From Echinostoma caproni (lineage: Eukaryota; Platyhelminthes; Trematoda; Plagiorchiida; Echinostomatidae), in assembly GCA_900618425.1 (NCBI GenBank), contig UZAN01041082.1:8462-23784 (forward strand): a DNA stretch of 15,323 nucleotides, written 5' to 3'. The notes below the pieces were generated by a model that was not told the DNA's origin, did no database searches, and saw only the letters and a list, made by a program, of their open reading frames with translations. The translations under genes and the position numbers were made by a program. Positions 1 to 8,668 of the stretch are shown here, piece by piece (position 1 is the first letter of the stretch; each line of letters opens with the position of its first letter).

Positions 1-2139
1 CGCTTTAAGCTCCGAAGAAACCACCCAAAGGTCAACTGATAAGGTGGAACTCAGAGGTGAAGGACATTCCAGCAAGAGAGGAAGCCATATGTCTCCTTCT
101 CTCGACAACCGGAGTCACCTAACATAGATGCGGTAACCAGTTGGTTTGACAGAATGAAAGACAGGACACTAACTAGGCACCATAGGCATCTTTTAAGATC
201 GTTCGCGAGATTCCTAATAAAACGCAACATTCATGAGCGGCCAAATACTTTGGGTTCAGTTGTATAAGCTGCTTTATAACGTTGATTTCTCTCTCTCTCA
301 AGAAACTTCTCTTTGTCACGGTATGCGTTGAGAATGGGGAAATTGGCTGTTTTTTATCAACCGAGCACAACCGAAACGCATGGTAATGTTATTCAGACAC
401 TAATGAAATACAGTGCTGACGAGTAGGAAGTTATCGAGTGTCCGCCTGGAAGGTTCAAAGAATTATCGTCTTAGAATTGTTTTCCACATGCTCGGTTTCA
501 AATTCCAAAAGGCTGGGTGAATATCGATTTCTGGTGGCTCTTAACAAGTAGGATAAACTCTGCAAAGGTCTTCTAACGGCAAGTGGTACATGGATTCTGT
601 ATGACCAAGCTATATTTAATAAGTATTGATGAAGTAATGCAGTAATGAGGTGGCCTTTGTTCATTATGCTTTAAGGTTGCACTCGACCAATAGCGCATTA
701 GTAGACAATAGAATTTTCAGCACAATCTTTGTTTATTCATCAAGAATCAACAGTATGCTGTCTGCAGGTCCCGTTCACAAGACGCATATGGAGCATAACA
801 GAATACACTTAAAGCAGTGCAAACATTCGTTTAATTTACAAGATGTGTTGTTCTTGCCATTTGTAGAAATGTTGATGGGAATGGTATGATGTTAATTGTC
901 GGTTCGCCTCTATTGACTGCATTCCATTGATTAGTTACTCAATAATGACCAAATCTCCTGACGCAACAGAAGCTGTAGACGAATGATATCGCGTATCTCT
1001 CGGGGGAATGATGACCCCCGGATCAAGAGTATGCTATCAATGTTGCTTCTATAAGATGGGAACAATGAATGAAGATTACCAGGCTCCCATGTCCCTTTTG
1101 TTATTTTTTCGATGACCTACGGACAAGACCAGAGCAATAGTAAAGCGGTTTGATCGAGTCGAATTGAGTATATGAAGTAGAGCTTGAAGGGCACTGCATT
1201 TAGACCGGGATATGTTTGTCTTGATTGACATGCGCTGTGTTCATGGCGGCAGCTTTGATCTAGGAGGGTAGGGCGATAACAAGAACAATTTGATTCTTAG
1301 TTGTCACGGGCGCTGAAGTTCATTGTCGGGTGGTTGGTTTAGGTGATCAAACGGCCTTTGTGATTAGTTATCCTGTACTGGGGCCACTGATGCTCATCAC
1401 GATGTCTGCACTTTTAGAATTCAAAAATTCATTTTGTATATGCCCCATCTCTATTGGCTCTGGCCCCCAATACCGATACGGCTCAATCCTGCATTACATG
1501 AGTTTGCGTACGATTCGATCACTACCCGGTTCTTTTGTGGAGACATCTAATGAAGAAACTTTATAAGACTCGTCAACAAAGAAGAATAACATCACAGATC
1601 GACTGCTGCACTCGTCAAACTGAGTCAACCAGTACTCGTGGGGATGAAGTTGCTCAAGCTCTATTCCGAATTGTATATACGTTTGTTATTGAGGCGCATG
1701 AAAACTCTGGGCTGTCCACTGTTGATTTTGTTTTGTCCCATCCATGGTCTTCGTCGTGAGTGACAAAGTACATTTTAGTTCATTCGATGATCAAGTAGTA
1801 TACGGCGGTCTGATAGTTGCGGGTTGGTTATTTGGCATTCCTGGAACCATTGACATTGATGTTCACGCTTAGATGACGAAGTATCGATCGCACACACCCA
1901 CATTAAAGCAACTTGTGATGGCTCATCTGGTTGATAGATCTAAAGGTTGATTTGTGACTCATAGTAAAGCTGTACACCAAATAAGAAATATAACTTGATA
2001 TTACTTTTATTCATTTTGTCAGGTATAATAGGACATATTCGAAATAAGCTGAGTACCAAAACAAATCGCTGGTCTCATTTAGCTTAAGGTCCTCAGCACC
2101 AGGTTTTCAATGAAGACCGGTCTATTTTACCGTTGTAAT
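1..2139. other. Non-coding or intronic stretch, no supported gene
   Basis: Short open frames exist on both strands, for example 173-370 and 455-664 on minus and 1330-1566 and 1535-1759 on plus. None combines a good start or acceptor with a donor and protein-like composition. The 1330-1759 plus frames overlap each other in different phases, as expected by chance or in a decayed element. Because the coding exon at 2164 begins at a splice acceptor, at least the right part is probably intron of that gene. A CT-rich run lies near 288-300. Decayed mobile elements cannot be excluded by eye. Confidence 0.5.
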
Positions 2140-2163
2140 ATTTTTGTTTCTGATGTATTTCAG
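2140..2163 (+). promoter_or_regulatory. 3' splice site (acceptor) of the Gly-rich exon
   Basis: A T-rich tract (ttgtaatatttttgtttctg) leads to TTTCAG, with AG at 2162-2163. The reading frame that stays open to 3435 continues across this site, and the exon would begin in phase 0 with GTA TAC. This favours an internal or terminal exon over a gene starting at the in-frame ATG at 2110. Confidence 0.6.
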
Positions 2164-3435
2164 GTATACGCCAATAAGAAACACAAAGGTGAAAGTTGGA
2201 GTGACCGACCCTGTGGGGGTGGTGGAGCAACTGGAGGAACGTATGGTGGTGCTGGTAGTGGTGGTGGTGGTGGCGGTGGCGGAGCAGATGGACTTCGAGG
2301 TTACTCCCGAGCGCCGGGAACGGATGATCGTAGACATGATAGTGGAGGCGGTGGTGCCAGTGGTGGCGGCGCAGGTGCCGGTCTTGGCGGTGGACGTGGA
2401 CGATTCGGTGCACGGGGCACAGCTGATTCTTTCTTGCTTCCACGTGGTGGTTTTCATTCCAAAACTCATGGTTCCACAATCACCTCGGGTGCGGATCGAT
2501 CGTTCGGTTGTGCCGGTTTGACCAACTATTCTGTTGGTACTCATGGTTATGGATTTAATCCGTGGTCCTCTACTCGCAATTCTGCTTATCCACTCGGAGA
2601 TTTCAGTCGGGGAAGTCGCTTCGGTCACGGAAACTATTACCCAACTCATCCAGCCATGCAACATTCTGTGCACAATCCCGGCTTGCTCATTTCCCCATGG
2701 AACACGCATCCGATGGCTCAACGGGATGCCACCACAGAGTTATTGATGATGAGCACACCAGCGGTAACTTACGGATGTCCAGATTATTTGCCAGCTGTAA
2801 AGTATGAGTATACGTCCCCGATGGTCGCATACTTTACCGATCCACGTCAAACCGACCCGAACCAGACTGAACATCAAACCCATTCCTCCTGGTTAATGCA
2901 ATCCAGACAAAACTATTCCCTGGACTCGTCTGTAGATGCGACGCATCGTTCTAAGGCCGGACTGGCAAATACTGTACCGTGGCGTAGTGCGAGAGCCTCT
3001 TCCGCATACCGTAGCAATCAGACCGCACCGCACGCACTCGAACGTCATGCGCGTAGTAGCAGCATGGAGAAGTTGCCCACTTGGCCAGAACAAAATCAGC
3101 AGGGAATTTCGGGCGTCGGATCAATGATGGCCACCCAGAACCAGCAGGTGACAGGCATTGCACAAGCATCGGGAAAAGGTCGTTCAGCACAAGCGGTTGG
3201 TTGGAATCCAATGATTGAACCGTTGGTCAATAATAATAACAATAATAATAATAATAGTACCACAGTCCCCACAGAGACTCATACAGCTCGTGTTCCCACG
3301 CACTACGAGCGGCATTCCGTCTGTCCTCCGGGGTCCAATTGGAATGACTCGGCTAAGGTGAGCGAGGGTGAACGTTTTTGTCCCGAATATATTGTCAGAG
3401 CCCAGTCAAAAACAAAGGACTTACTAATGCATTGA
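2164..3435 (+). CDS. Terminal exon of a Gly-rich, low-complexity protein (function unknown)
   Basis: This is the longest open frame in the window: 423 codons from the acceptor at 2163 to TGA at 3433-3435. Numbering from the exon start, residues 1-17 are basic and polar (VYANKKHKGESWSDRPC). Residues 18-85 are Gly-rich, with a run of eight Gly at 33-40 and an RG-rich segment GRGRFGARG near 77-85. The rest is disordered-looking, rich in Ser, Thr, Asn, Gln, His and Tyr, with Trp and Tyr scattered through it and a nine-Asn run at 356-364 (3229-3255). There is no signal peptide, membrane span or recognisable catalytic motif. Gly/RG tails followed by N/Q/S/Y-rich tails are common in RNA-binding proteins such as hnRNP- or TDP-43-like families, where folded RNA-binding domains lie N-terminal. 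That role is only an analogy here, since upstream exons are outside the window or unrecognised. A single-exon gene starting at ATG 2110 (441 aa) is less likely because of the acceptor. The gene converges with the minus-strand gene ending near 4598. Confidence 0.7.
   Translation, partial: VYANKKHKGESWSDRPCGGGGATGGTYGGAGSGGGGGGGGADGLRGYSRAPGTDDRRHDSGGGGASGGGAGAGLGGGRGRFGARGTADSFLLPRGGFHSKTHGSTITSGADRSFGCAGLTNYSVGTHGYGFNPWSSTRNSAYPLGDFSRGSRFGHGNYYPTHPAMQHSVHNPGLLISPWNTHPMAQRDATTELLMMSTPAVTYGCPDYLPAVKYEYTSPMVAYFTDPRQTDPNQTEHQTHSSWLMQSRQNYSLDSSVDATHRSKAGLANTVPWRSARASSAYRSNQTAPHALERHARSSSMEKLPTWPEQNQQGISGVGSMMATQNQQVTGIAQASGKGRSAQAVGWNPMIEPLVNNNNNNNNNSTTVPTETHTARVPTHYERHSVCPPGSNWNDSAKVSEGERFCPEYIVRAQSKTKDLLMH
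3229..3255 (+). repeat. AAT/AAC trinucleotide run encoding nine Asn
   Basis: Nine consecutive Asn codons, eight AAT and one AAC in fourth place, lie in frame in the Gly-rich gene. They form an imperfect trinucleotide microsatellite that is likely to vary in length between individuals. Confidence 0.8.
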
Positions 3436-3492
3436 ACCATAAGCTTGATCACCATGGTAATATTGGTAGGCGCCATGAGAAACTCTGTTGCA

Positions 3493-3498
3493 AATAAA
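3493..3498 (+). terminator. Candidate polyadenylation signal of the Gly-rich gene
   Basis: A canonical AATAAA lies 57 bases after the TGA stop at 3435, with T/G-containing sequence following. Position and strand fit a short 3' UTR for the upstream gene. Confidence 0.5.
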
Positions 3499-3680
3499 CT
3501 CGTCGCGAGCAAATTGATTTCCCTTAGTATGCTTCTATATCCGTATTTATAGTAGTTTTCTTTGAATAGGATATAGGTAGATTTGAAGCGATTTCATGTA
3601 GCTCAGGCTCATAGATATAATCATTAATTAAATTGAACTAATCCGATACAGGAAGATAGTTCGTTGAGAAACAATGTGTA

Positions 3681-3684
3681 NNNN
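3681..3684. other. Four undetermined bases (NNNN)
   Basis: A run of four N follows acaatgtgta. It is an assembly or consensus gap of unknown true length, and it breaks any open frame read through it. Confidence 0.95.
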
Positions 3685-3730
3685 ACTACAATCATCATGT
3701 TCACTTTTGACACCGCAATTTGATAGAGAT

Positions 3731-3778
3731 TGCTGGTGTTGTTGTTGTTTTTGTCGTCGTTGTTGTTGTTGTTGTTGC
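3731..3778. repeat. Imperfect (GTT)n / (GTC) microsatellite
   Basis: GTT repeats, interrupted by a T run and GTCGTC, span about 48 bases 50 bases downstream of the N gap. Its Cys-run translation on plus is a by-product of the repeat. Confidence 0.85.
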
Positions 3779-4507
3779 GAGGTTGCTTGTGCTAGTCATT
3801 GCGAGCTGACAAACCTGCTTTTTGCGACCACAATTTATGATTCCAACTTTGAGGTCTCAATCCTATCTGCCATTGATTGTTAAGCGACACTTCGTAATTA
3901 GACTCGGCAACTCACTCTGCGTGTGTACTTGCTCGTTGGATAGTACCGTTTGGGAGAGTTGACGAGCTACAATCCACCCACGAGGCACCATCGATCATCA
4001 TCGAGTATTCAGCATTTTGGCATGGTCAGCTTGTATTACTTCGCGGGTTTTGTTTCATTGTCGAACTTTTATAGGTATGCAAATACTGGTTTGTGTTTAC
4101 AGAACCTTTGCAAACTTTTAAATCGGTGTTCTATGGTCAACAAGTGCTTCACTCACTGACCACATAAGTGAAGTTCACGAAGAATAGAAAAATACGATGG
4201 TTGGAAGCGGCAGAGGTTCAGAAATGTGTTCACTGACTGAGTCAATCACTAAACCAATCACTAGCTGCTGTCTCGGTTCTATCAACGCACGCAGGGCGCT
4301 GCGTACGGAAAAAGGAGGGCTGCTGCATAGACTATTGATAGAAGGAGGTGATCGGAATTGAAACTGGATCAATGACTCGGGTCAAGCAATACGTGGAATG
4401 ATGCAATTCCCGACAGAGGATGACACGTGCTGGGAGAAGTAAGGATTTGGGACGTATGCAGGTGCACAACATAGGCTTGACAAGTTCCAAGTGCACACAC
4501 ACTGTTC

Positions 4508-4513
4508 TTTATT
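4508..4513 (-). terminator. Candidate polyadenylation signal of the minus-strand gene
   Basis: AATAAA on the minus strand lies about 85 bases beyond the proposed TAG stop at 4598-4600. With the plus-strand AATAAA at 3493 it leaves roughly 1 kb between two tail-to-tail genes. Confidence 0.4.
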
Positions 4514-4597
4514 CTAGACAGCATTCTAGCGACGAATCGATTGCAGAGATCAAAAGGAATTGCTAACAACTAAATCAACCAGGACATTTCTTGCAAT

Positions 4598-4645
4598 CTA
4601 ACAATAAGAAGGAGGGTCACGTGATATATCTGATCTCTGGTAACC
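4598..4645 (-). CDS. Candidate last coding exon of the minus-strand glycoprotein gene
   Basis: On the minus strand a strong pyrimidine tract (cctccctcgtgtctcttctc) ends in AG at 4646-4647. The phase-0 frame then reads GYQRSDISRDPPSYC and stops at TAG (4598-4600). The previous exon (4989-5171) also leaves in phase 0, so the join keeps frame. The last 15 residues are polar with a final Cys. A second acceptor about 80 bases nearer the previous exon gives another short phase-0 ending (separate entry), so the C-terminus is not settled. An AATAAA follows at 4508-4513. Confidence 0.3.
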   Translation of the reverse strand, partial: GYQRSDISRDPPSYC

Positions 4646-4705
4646 CTGAGAAGAGACACGAGGGAGGTCATATAGCCGTGGAGAATGAATGTATGCAATC
4701 GAAAT

Positions 4706-4726
4706 TTAGGTATCAGATATTATTTT
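4706..4726 (-). CDS. Alternative last coding exon (KIISDT then stop)
   Basis: A very long C-rich pyrimidine tract on minus (about 4727-4775) ends in CCCCAG. Phase 0 after it reads six codons, KIISDT, then TAA at 4706-4708. It could replace or compete with the ending at 4598-4645. The acceptor is excellent, but the coding part is too short to judge by composition. Confidence 0.22.
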   Translation of the reverse strand, partial: KIISDT

Positions 4727-4841
4727 CTGGGGAAGGGGGTTGAGGGAGAAGAAGAGGACGGGAGGGGGTTTCTGCTGCAGGTAAATTGATGATCGACGAA
4801 CTTCAACGTAATCATTATGAACCTCTTTAGACCGAATCGGT

Positions 4842-4858
4842 CAACAACAACAACAATA
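4842..4858. repeat. Short (CAA)n tract
   Basis: CAACAACAACAACAATA is a short trinucleotide run in the proposed intron between 4726 and 4988. Confidence 0.7.
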
Positions 4859-4988
4859 AGTCAAGCAATTTTTTCAACTAAAAGGGATTATCAACCTTTT
4901 GAGTAGCATTACCCATAAGGAAAACGTGGCTTACAATTCATTCACAGGAGGGAAAAAGAAACAAGGGAGAGGGGTAGATTATTGTTAC

Positions 4989-5171
4989 CTGATCGACGTC
5001 GTTAGTGGATTTGCTTCCGTTAATTGTGCTACTCAGTGTGTGTGCTGTGGTGCCATTGAAGTCTACAGTGAACCGAAAATCGTGTGCAATATTGTCTGTT
5101 ATTTCCACCGATTTGGTGGTTTCCTTCGTCCGTTCAGAACACATATTATCTAGTCCTTGAGGACAAATTTC
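4989..5171 (-). CDS. Candidate exon 6 of the minus-strand glycoprotein gene
   Basis: This is a 61-codon exon with both ends in phase 0. Its acceptor is tattttcggcag (AG at 5172-5173) and its donor CAG|GTAACA is good (GT at 4987-4988). The segment starts EICPQGLDNMC and ends STNDVDQ. It contains two Cys and two N-glycosylation sequons, NGT and NGS, and is rich in Thr, Ser, Asn and Asp, as expected for a lumenal or extracellular stretch. The frame is open further upstream into a basic run, so an earlier acceptor is possible. In the joined model it covers residues 228-288. No family is recognised. Confidence 0.45.
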
Positions 5172-5601
5172 CTGCCGAAAATACCTTCGTTTAAAACCAT
5201 TCTTCTTCCGGTTTCCACTTATGTCTTATTCGTATAACAGTAATGTTAACTCCATCTAGTCAAACAGGATCGATAATGGACTACCGATTACCACCCACTT
5301 AATAAAACTCAGAATTTAATCTTGAGCAAGTATTGTTGAGCAATCATTGTCGTCAACAGCTTCCTTTGTATGGCCTGCATTGGTAAGTTATGCCGCCACA
5401 TGACTGTCACTTCCAAACGAGTGTACCAGGCGTCTGAATAGTTCAGTTACAATGGGCCTGAAAACAATTATCCCGCCCTAGTTGTCATCGGAATAATGAG
5501 AAGTGACATCTACCCGCCGACCCACCCTCGCACCGCTCAAACCACCCACCCCGGAACACACGATCGTTTCTCGTATGTGGTTCCTTGGGGCTAGTTCATA
5601 C

Positions 5602-5745
5602 CGGTTGTACTTTTTCATATTTGGGTGTCTCAGCAATCACGGATACTTTCGTCGGGTGTAAAATATTTTTCTTAATTTTATCAAACAGCAGTTTCAAAAG
5701 ACTGATTCGTGTTTGATTTGTCTGTGCCAGTAGACATGGTGCTAA
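5602..5745 (-). CDS. Candidate exon 5 of the minus-strand glycoprotein gene
   Basis: This is a 48-codon, phase 0-0 exon with the best splice signals in the model. The acceptor has a T-rich tract ending in tttttaaacag (AG at 5746-5747), and the donor is CCG|GTATGA (GT at 5600-5601). It begins LAPCLLAQTNQTRISLLKLL, with one Cys and an NQT sequon, followed by a basic, possibly helical stretch (FDKIKKN) and VSVIAETPKYEKVQP. One alternative frame tested (read from the second base after the acceptor) reaches a stop, which supports this one. It joins exon 6 across a 430-base intron without a frame change. Confidence 0.45.
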
Positions 5746-5892
5746 CTGTTTAAAAAGAGAGTAACAGTGAAAGAGGAGACAGAGTGTAGATGACGCAATA
5801 TGGGTGACCATATTGATTTTTTTTGAGTCTGTCTTCTTCAACAAACAATTCTGATTTACGGGAGTGCACAGCCTTGATAGAGTTCAAGCTAC

Positions 5893-5970
5893 GGGTTTTA
5901 TAATCTCCATTTGGCAGTCTTGGTCCTCGCTCGGGGTCCTGAGCGAGCAATTCACCAGTGTTGGTGTGCA
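5893..5970 (-). CDS. Candidate exon 4 of the minus-strand glycoprotein gene (weak)
   Basis: The acceptor is ggaaataaagcag (AG at 5971-5972) and the donor is a weak CCC|GTAGCT (GT at 5891-5892). Phase 0-0 gives 26 residues, starting CTPTLVNCSLRTPSEDQDC, with three Cys and an NCS sequon. A different frame is also open across this region (5750-5971) and reads a charged, protein-like sequence, so the frame here is uncertain. Phase 0 is preferred only because it matches the neighbouring exons. The exon may be absent and exon 3 joined directly to exon 5. Confidence 0.25.
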
Positions 5971-6057
5971 CTGCTTTATTTCCTCAATTCAAATTATGCA
6001 ATATTACTTCCTTTAGTTGCCACATGTTAGTAACAGAAGATTTGATTCAATTTCAAA

Positions 6058-6343
6058 GAGGGAATTCGTCGTGTATAGAGCAAATGAAACGTGAACTAAA
6101 AAGCTAGGAAGCACCACCGTACATCTCCTTCGACCTGATTGAGTCTCATCAACAGCGCGAATCCATCGACCCAACTGGTGACAGAGTGGGTAGCGTACTT
6201 GCGTTAGTTCCCGGGTTCGATCCCCAGTTGGGTCAATGGATTCGCACTGTTAATGAGACCCAACCAGATCGGAACAACTATACAGTAGTGTTTCCTAGCT
6301 TTTTAGTTCACACTTATTTGCTCTATACACGACGAATTCCCTC
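6058..6343. repeat. Foldback pair of tRNA-derived SINE-like copies (about 120-base arms)
   Basis: Left arm 6058-6178 and right arm 6224-6343 are near-perfect reverse complements, for example gagggaattcgtcgtgtata against tatacacgacgaattccctc, separated by a 45-base loop. The right half is a plus-oriented element. Its loop holds a partial Pol III A-box-like segment (acagagtgggtagcg) and a B-box match (ggttcgatcc, about 6214-6223), followed by the body ccagttgggtcaatggattcgc and so on. The left arm is the body alone, inverted and lacking the tRNA-like head. The same body recurs on minus at 10587-10763, showing it is dispersed. Confidence 0.85.
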
Positions 6344-7482
6344 CTCCAGTTGCATCCGGGTAGACTAAACGGAAATTGTGCACATCCTGACCAATCCTAA
6401 CTATTTGTATTCAGTTATTGTAATACAAAATACTCACGAACCTGAAACATCTTACCTTAGTGTTTTCAATCTACTGGCTTTATCATATCTGTATTATGCC
6501 AGACAGACATTGATGGTTCAGAGTCCAACTCAGGGCATGACACCCCAGACACGAACTCACTGTTCACAGCCTTCAGTTGAAGCTGATCGCATTTGAACAA
6601 AGTGTTTCCGCTCATTCAGTGAATCGTTTGGTGAACACCAGTTTTCGGATCCTTACTCAACTCTGATTTTCATCAGCGTTTGCGGCTACGCAGTTCTATC
6701 AGGTGTAAGAGAGTATTTGAAGCACTGGGTCCCCTTTATCCATTTCATCAATATAGAAACAAGACAAGTGCTTATACACGTCTATTCACCATCATTCAAC
6801 AACCCCATGTGCTATATATATATATATGCCTGTTTGTTTTAAGTCAGCGATTGAGAAGATCAAACGAAATGTTAACATCTCGCGATATTTGTCTTCCTTC
6901 TATATTGATGTAAGAGAATAACATTTACGATCACACTCTTGCATGAGTGATCTGTTACATAATACGCAATTGTACGAATCGGAACGCACCGACTTCGCAA
7001 TATTATCTGTACCTCAGATATCTGTTCCAGTATAGCTGTTGTTCCGTTCACGATTGAACACTTATTGCAAGTTTACTGACAAAAAAGAGATTGACACGGA
7101 TGTTCGAACCAGACATAATTGACATTGAAGTTCACACAGTGTGAGCTGGTACAACAACAATCTGCTCATGTTTAGGAGTTGTCACTGCAGTCGTTTTCCG
7201 TGGTGCTGTCACACGCATGCACACACAGATCTCATAGCAGTTGGGGGTCGATCTCGAACAGATGTACTGCAATTGGCAAGTTGTCGCACATTTTTTCCGA
7301 CGTGAGAGAGAGAAAGAGCATTACCATATGTCAAACATGTGCCAGTCAGCGCGCTGTGGGCGTTTCAACTCACTGTGTTGAGTAGGTCTGTCAACCCAGA
7401 TCGTCAACGTTGATTGTTTCGCTTTCTTCATCCTCTGTCTGTATGAGTCTGTGTGGGTGGGTATTAGTTTGTTAACGACTAC
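6344..7482. other. Intronic stretch, no supported gene
   Basis: In the minus-gene model this is intron between exons 3 and 4, together with the foldback to its left. A short (AT)n run lies at about 6811-6827. Plus frames at 6378-6596 and 6680-6913 lack convincing splice boundaries. Confidence 0.45.
6811..6827. repeat. Short (AT)n tract
   Basis: gctatatatatatatatgcc contains about eight TA dinucleotides. It sits in a proposed intron and no promoter role is implied. Confidence 0.7.
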
Positions 7483-7657
7483 TTTGATAGTGTATGTGTG
7501 CAACATGACAGAGTTGTCTGGCAGTATACTTGTTTGTCCATTAGTAAAAGCGTAAGGTGAAACATAACTAACGTCTGGGTGCGAAGTCCAGTTGGGGAAT
7601 TCGACAGGAGAATCGGAGCCGAACCCGGTCACGCCGGTACAAGTATTACTTTGCACG
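7483..7657 (-). CDS. Candidate exon 3 of the minus-strand glycoprotein gene
   Basis: The acceptor on minus is gttatttgcctgttataag (AG at 7658-7659), with a branch-like gactaat upstream. The donor is AAA|GTAGTC (GT at 7481-7482). Entering with one base to finish a codon and leaving in phase 0, it reads VQSNTCTGVTGFGSDSPVEF, then an NWT sequon, and ends MLHTYTIK. The composition is that of an extracellular domain: Ser/Thr/Pro-rich, one Cys and no charged runs. An earlier acceptor at ccag (exon start 7682) keeps the same frame and adds eight residues if exon 2 uses its GTGTGT donor. The open frame runs past the donor to 7321, so the right-hand boundary on minus is uncertain. Confidence 0.4.
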
Positions 7658-7682
7658 CTTATAACAGGCAAATAACACTGAC

Positions 7683-8052
7683 CTGGTTTTCCGAAACATT
7701 AGTCCGCGGTGCGACTGTCACATAGCAAAAGACGGGAAAACTAAGACGGAAAGTTTCATAAAATAATCGAACGATATGGATTCAGGTACAAGCACATAGA
7801 GTAGATATTTTTATCTGTACGCCTCTGTTCTAGGAAGAGCACAGGTTACGGAACTGGTGCGGGCTTACTGTAATTATATCAAAATTATTTACACGGTCAA
7901 TAAATGAAGTACAGATCATTGTGCCTATCAAAACGGGTGAAGTTGATAACAAGGCCGTCCAGTCATGTGACATCCGATTCGGGTGAGCTGCGACCGGATT
8001 TGAATTCTCACTAGAGGAGTAGTGAGATTTTATTCGATTACCGAAATGCGCA
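7683..8052. other. Intronic stretch without supported features
   Basis: No splice-bounded open segment seen on either strand. It lies between candidate exon 3 and the large foldback. Confidence 0.45.
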
Positions 8053-8630
8053 GAAGTGGTTTTTTATTACACGTATAACGGTGGTGAACAGCAAAGGGGG
8101 CGAACCCCATAGTCATGAGGACCTGCTGTTCATTGGTGGAAACTGACGATCTAAGCCCTGGGACTTGGAGTGGCGAACCACATAAGGCCCAGCTAGGTTA
8201 GGTGTGGTATAGAACCGGACGACAACAGAGCTGCCTAAAACCAAAGTCGGATGGCGGTGGCTAGGATCAATCCTCGTACCATAGGGTCCAAAGCACGCCG
8301 ATGACAGCGACTAAACCACTGTTCCTTGAGTACTAGTTTAATGTGGTGATGTCGGTGTAGTGGTTTAGTCGCTGTCACCGGTATGCCTCGGGCCGAGGTT
8401 CGAACCCCGCCACCACCAGCGCCACCCATCTTTGGTGGCGGGCAGCTTTGCTATCGTCCGGTACAATGGCACACCTAATATAGTGGAGCCTTATGTGGTT
8501 CGCCACTCAAATTCCCAGGGGTTAGGGTGCCGATTTTCATCACTGAACAGCGGTTCTTCGCGACTATGGGGGTTCACCCAGTCTACTGTTCACCACACAA
8601 ATGTGTGTAATAAGAAAAAACTTCATAAAT
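8053..8630. repeat. Large SINE-like foldback, second family (about 265-base arms)
   Basis: The left arm (about 8053-8320) is the diverged reverse complement of the right arm (about 8358-8630), with a loop of about 37 bases. Matched blocks include gtggtttagtcgctgtca, ccttatgtggttcgccactc and gactatggggttc. The plus-oriented right copy has an A-box-like tagtggtttagtcgc (8359-8373) and a perfect-looking B box ggttcgaacc (8397-8406). The left copy has a decayed B box. This is a head-to-head pair of full-length tRNA-derived elements, distinct in body from the 6058 family. Short open frames on both strands here (8235-8429, 8432-8722) are repeat by-products. Confidence 0.85.
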
Positions 8631-8668
8631 CATCGGTCGGTTGTTTCGTACCTCATTTCATTCCCGTA

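Larger units (their letters stand above)
3500..4500. other. Intergenic stretch between two converging genes
   Basis: No supported exon. It holds an assembly gap of four Ns at 3681-3684 and a (GTT)n tract. Two minus frames at 4175-4372 and 4369-4569 overlap in different phases and are probably chance frames or 3' flank of the minus gene. Confidence 0.45.

Noticed and set aside
1330..1759. Two plus frames that might be a gene or retroelement remnant
   Set aside because: They overlap in different phases, have no splice signals, and show no reverse transcriptase or endonuclease motif.
2110..2163. ATG at 2110 as the start of the Gly-rich gene
   Set aside because: The stretch to 2163 is a T-rich splice acceptor; the Met is probably inside an intron.
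2093..2721. Minus-strand frames of 128 and 199 codons (His- and Thr/Ser-rich)
   Set aside because: They are antisense to the Gly codons; their His/Thr runs are the complement of GGT/GGTG repeats.
3674..3883. Cys-rich plus frame
   Set aside because: It runs through the N gap and its Cys run is the GTT/TGT microsatellite.
4175..4569. Two minus frames of about 65 codons
   Set aside because: They lie at or beyond the proposed poly(A) site of the minus gene, overlap in different phases and lack good acceptors.
8396..8411. True tRNA gene (perfect-looking B box)
   Set aside because: It belongs to a repeat present in inverted copies with a long non-tRNA body; no clean cloverleaf is visible.
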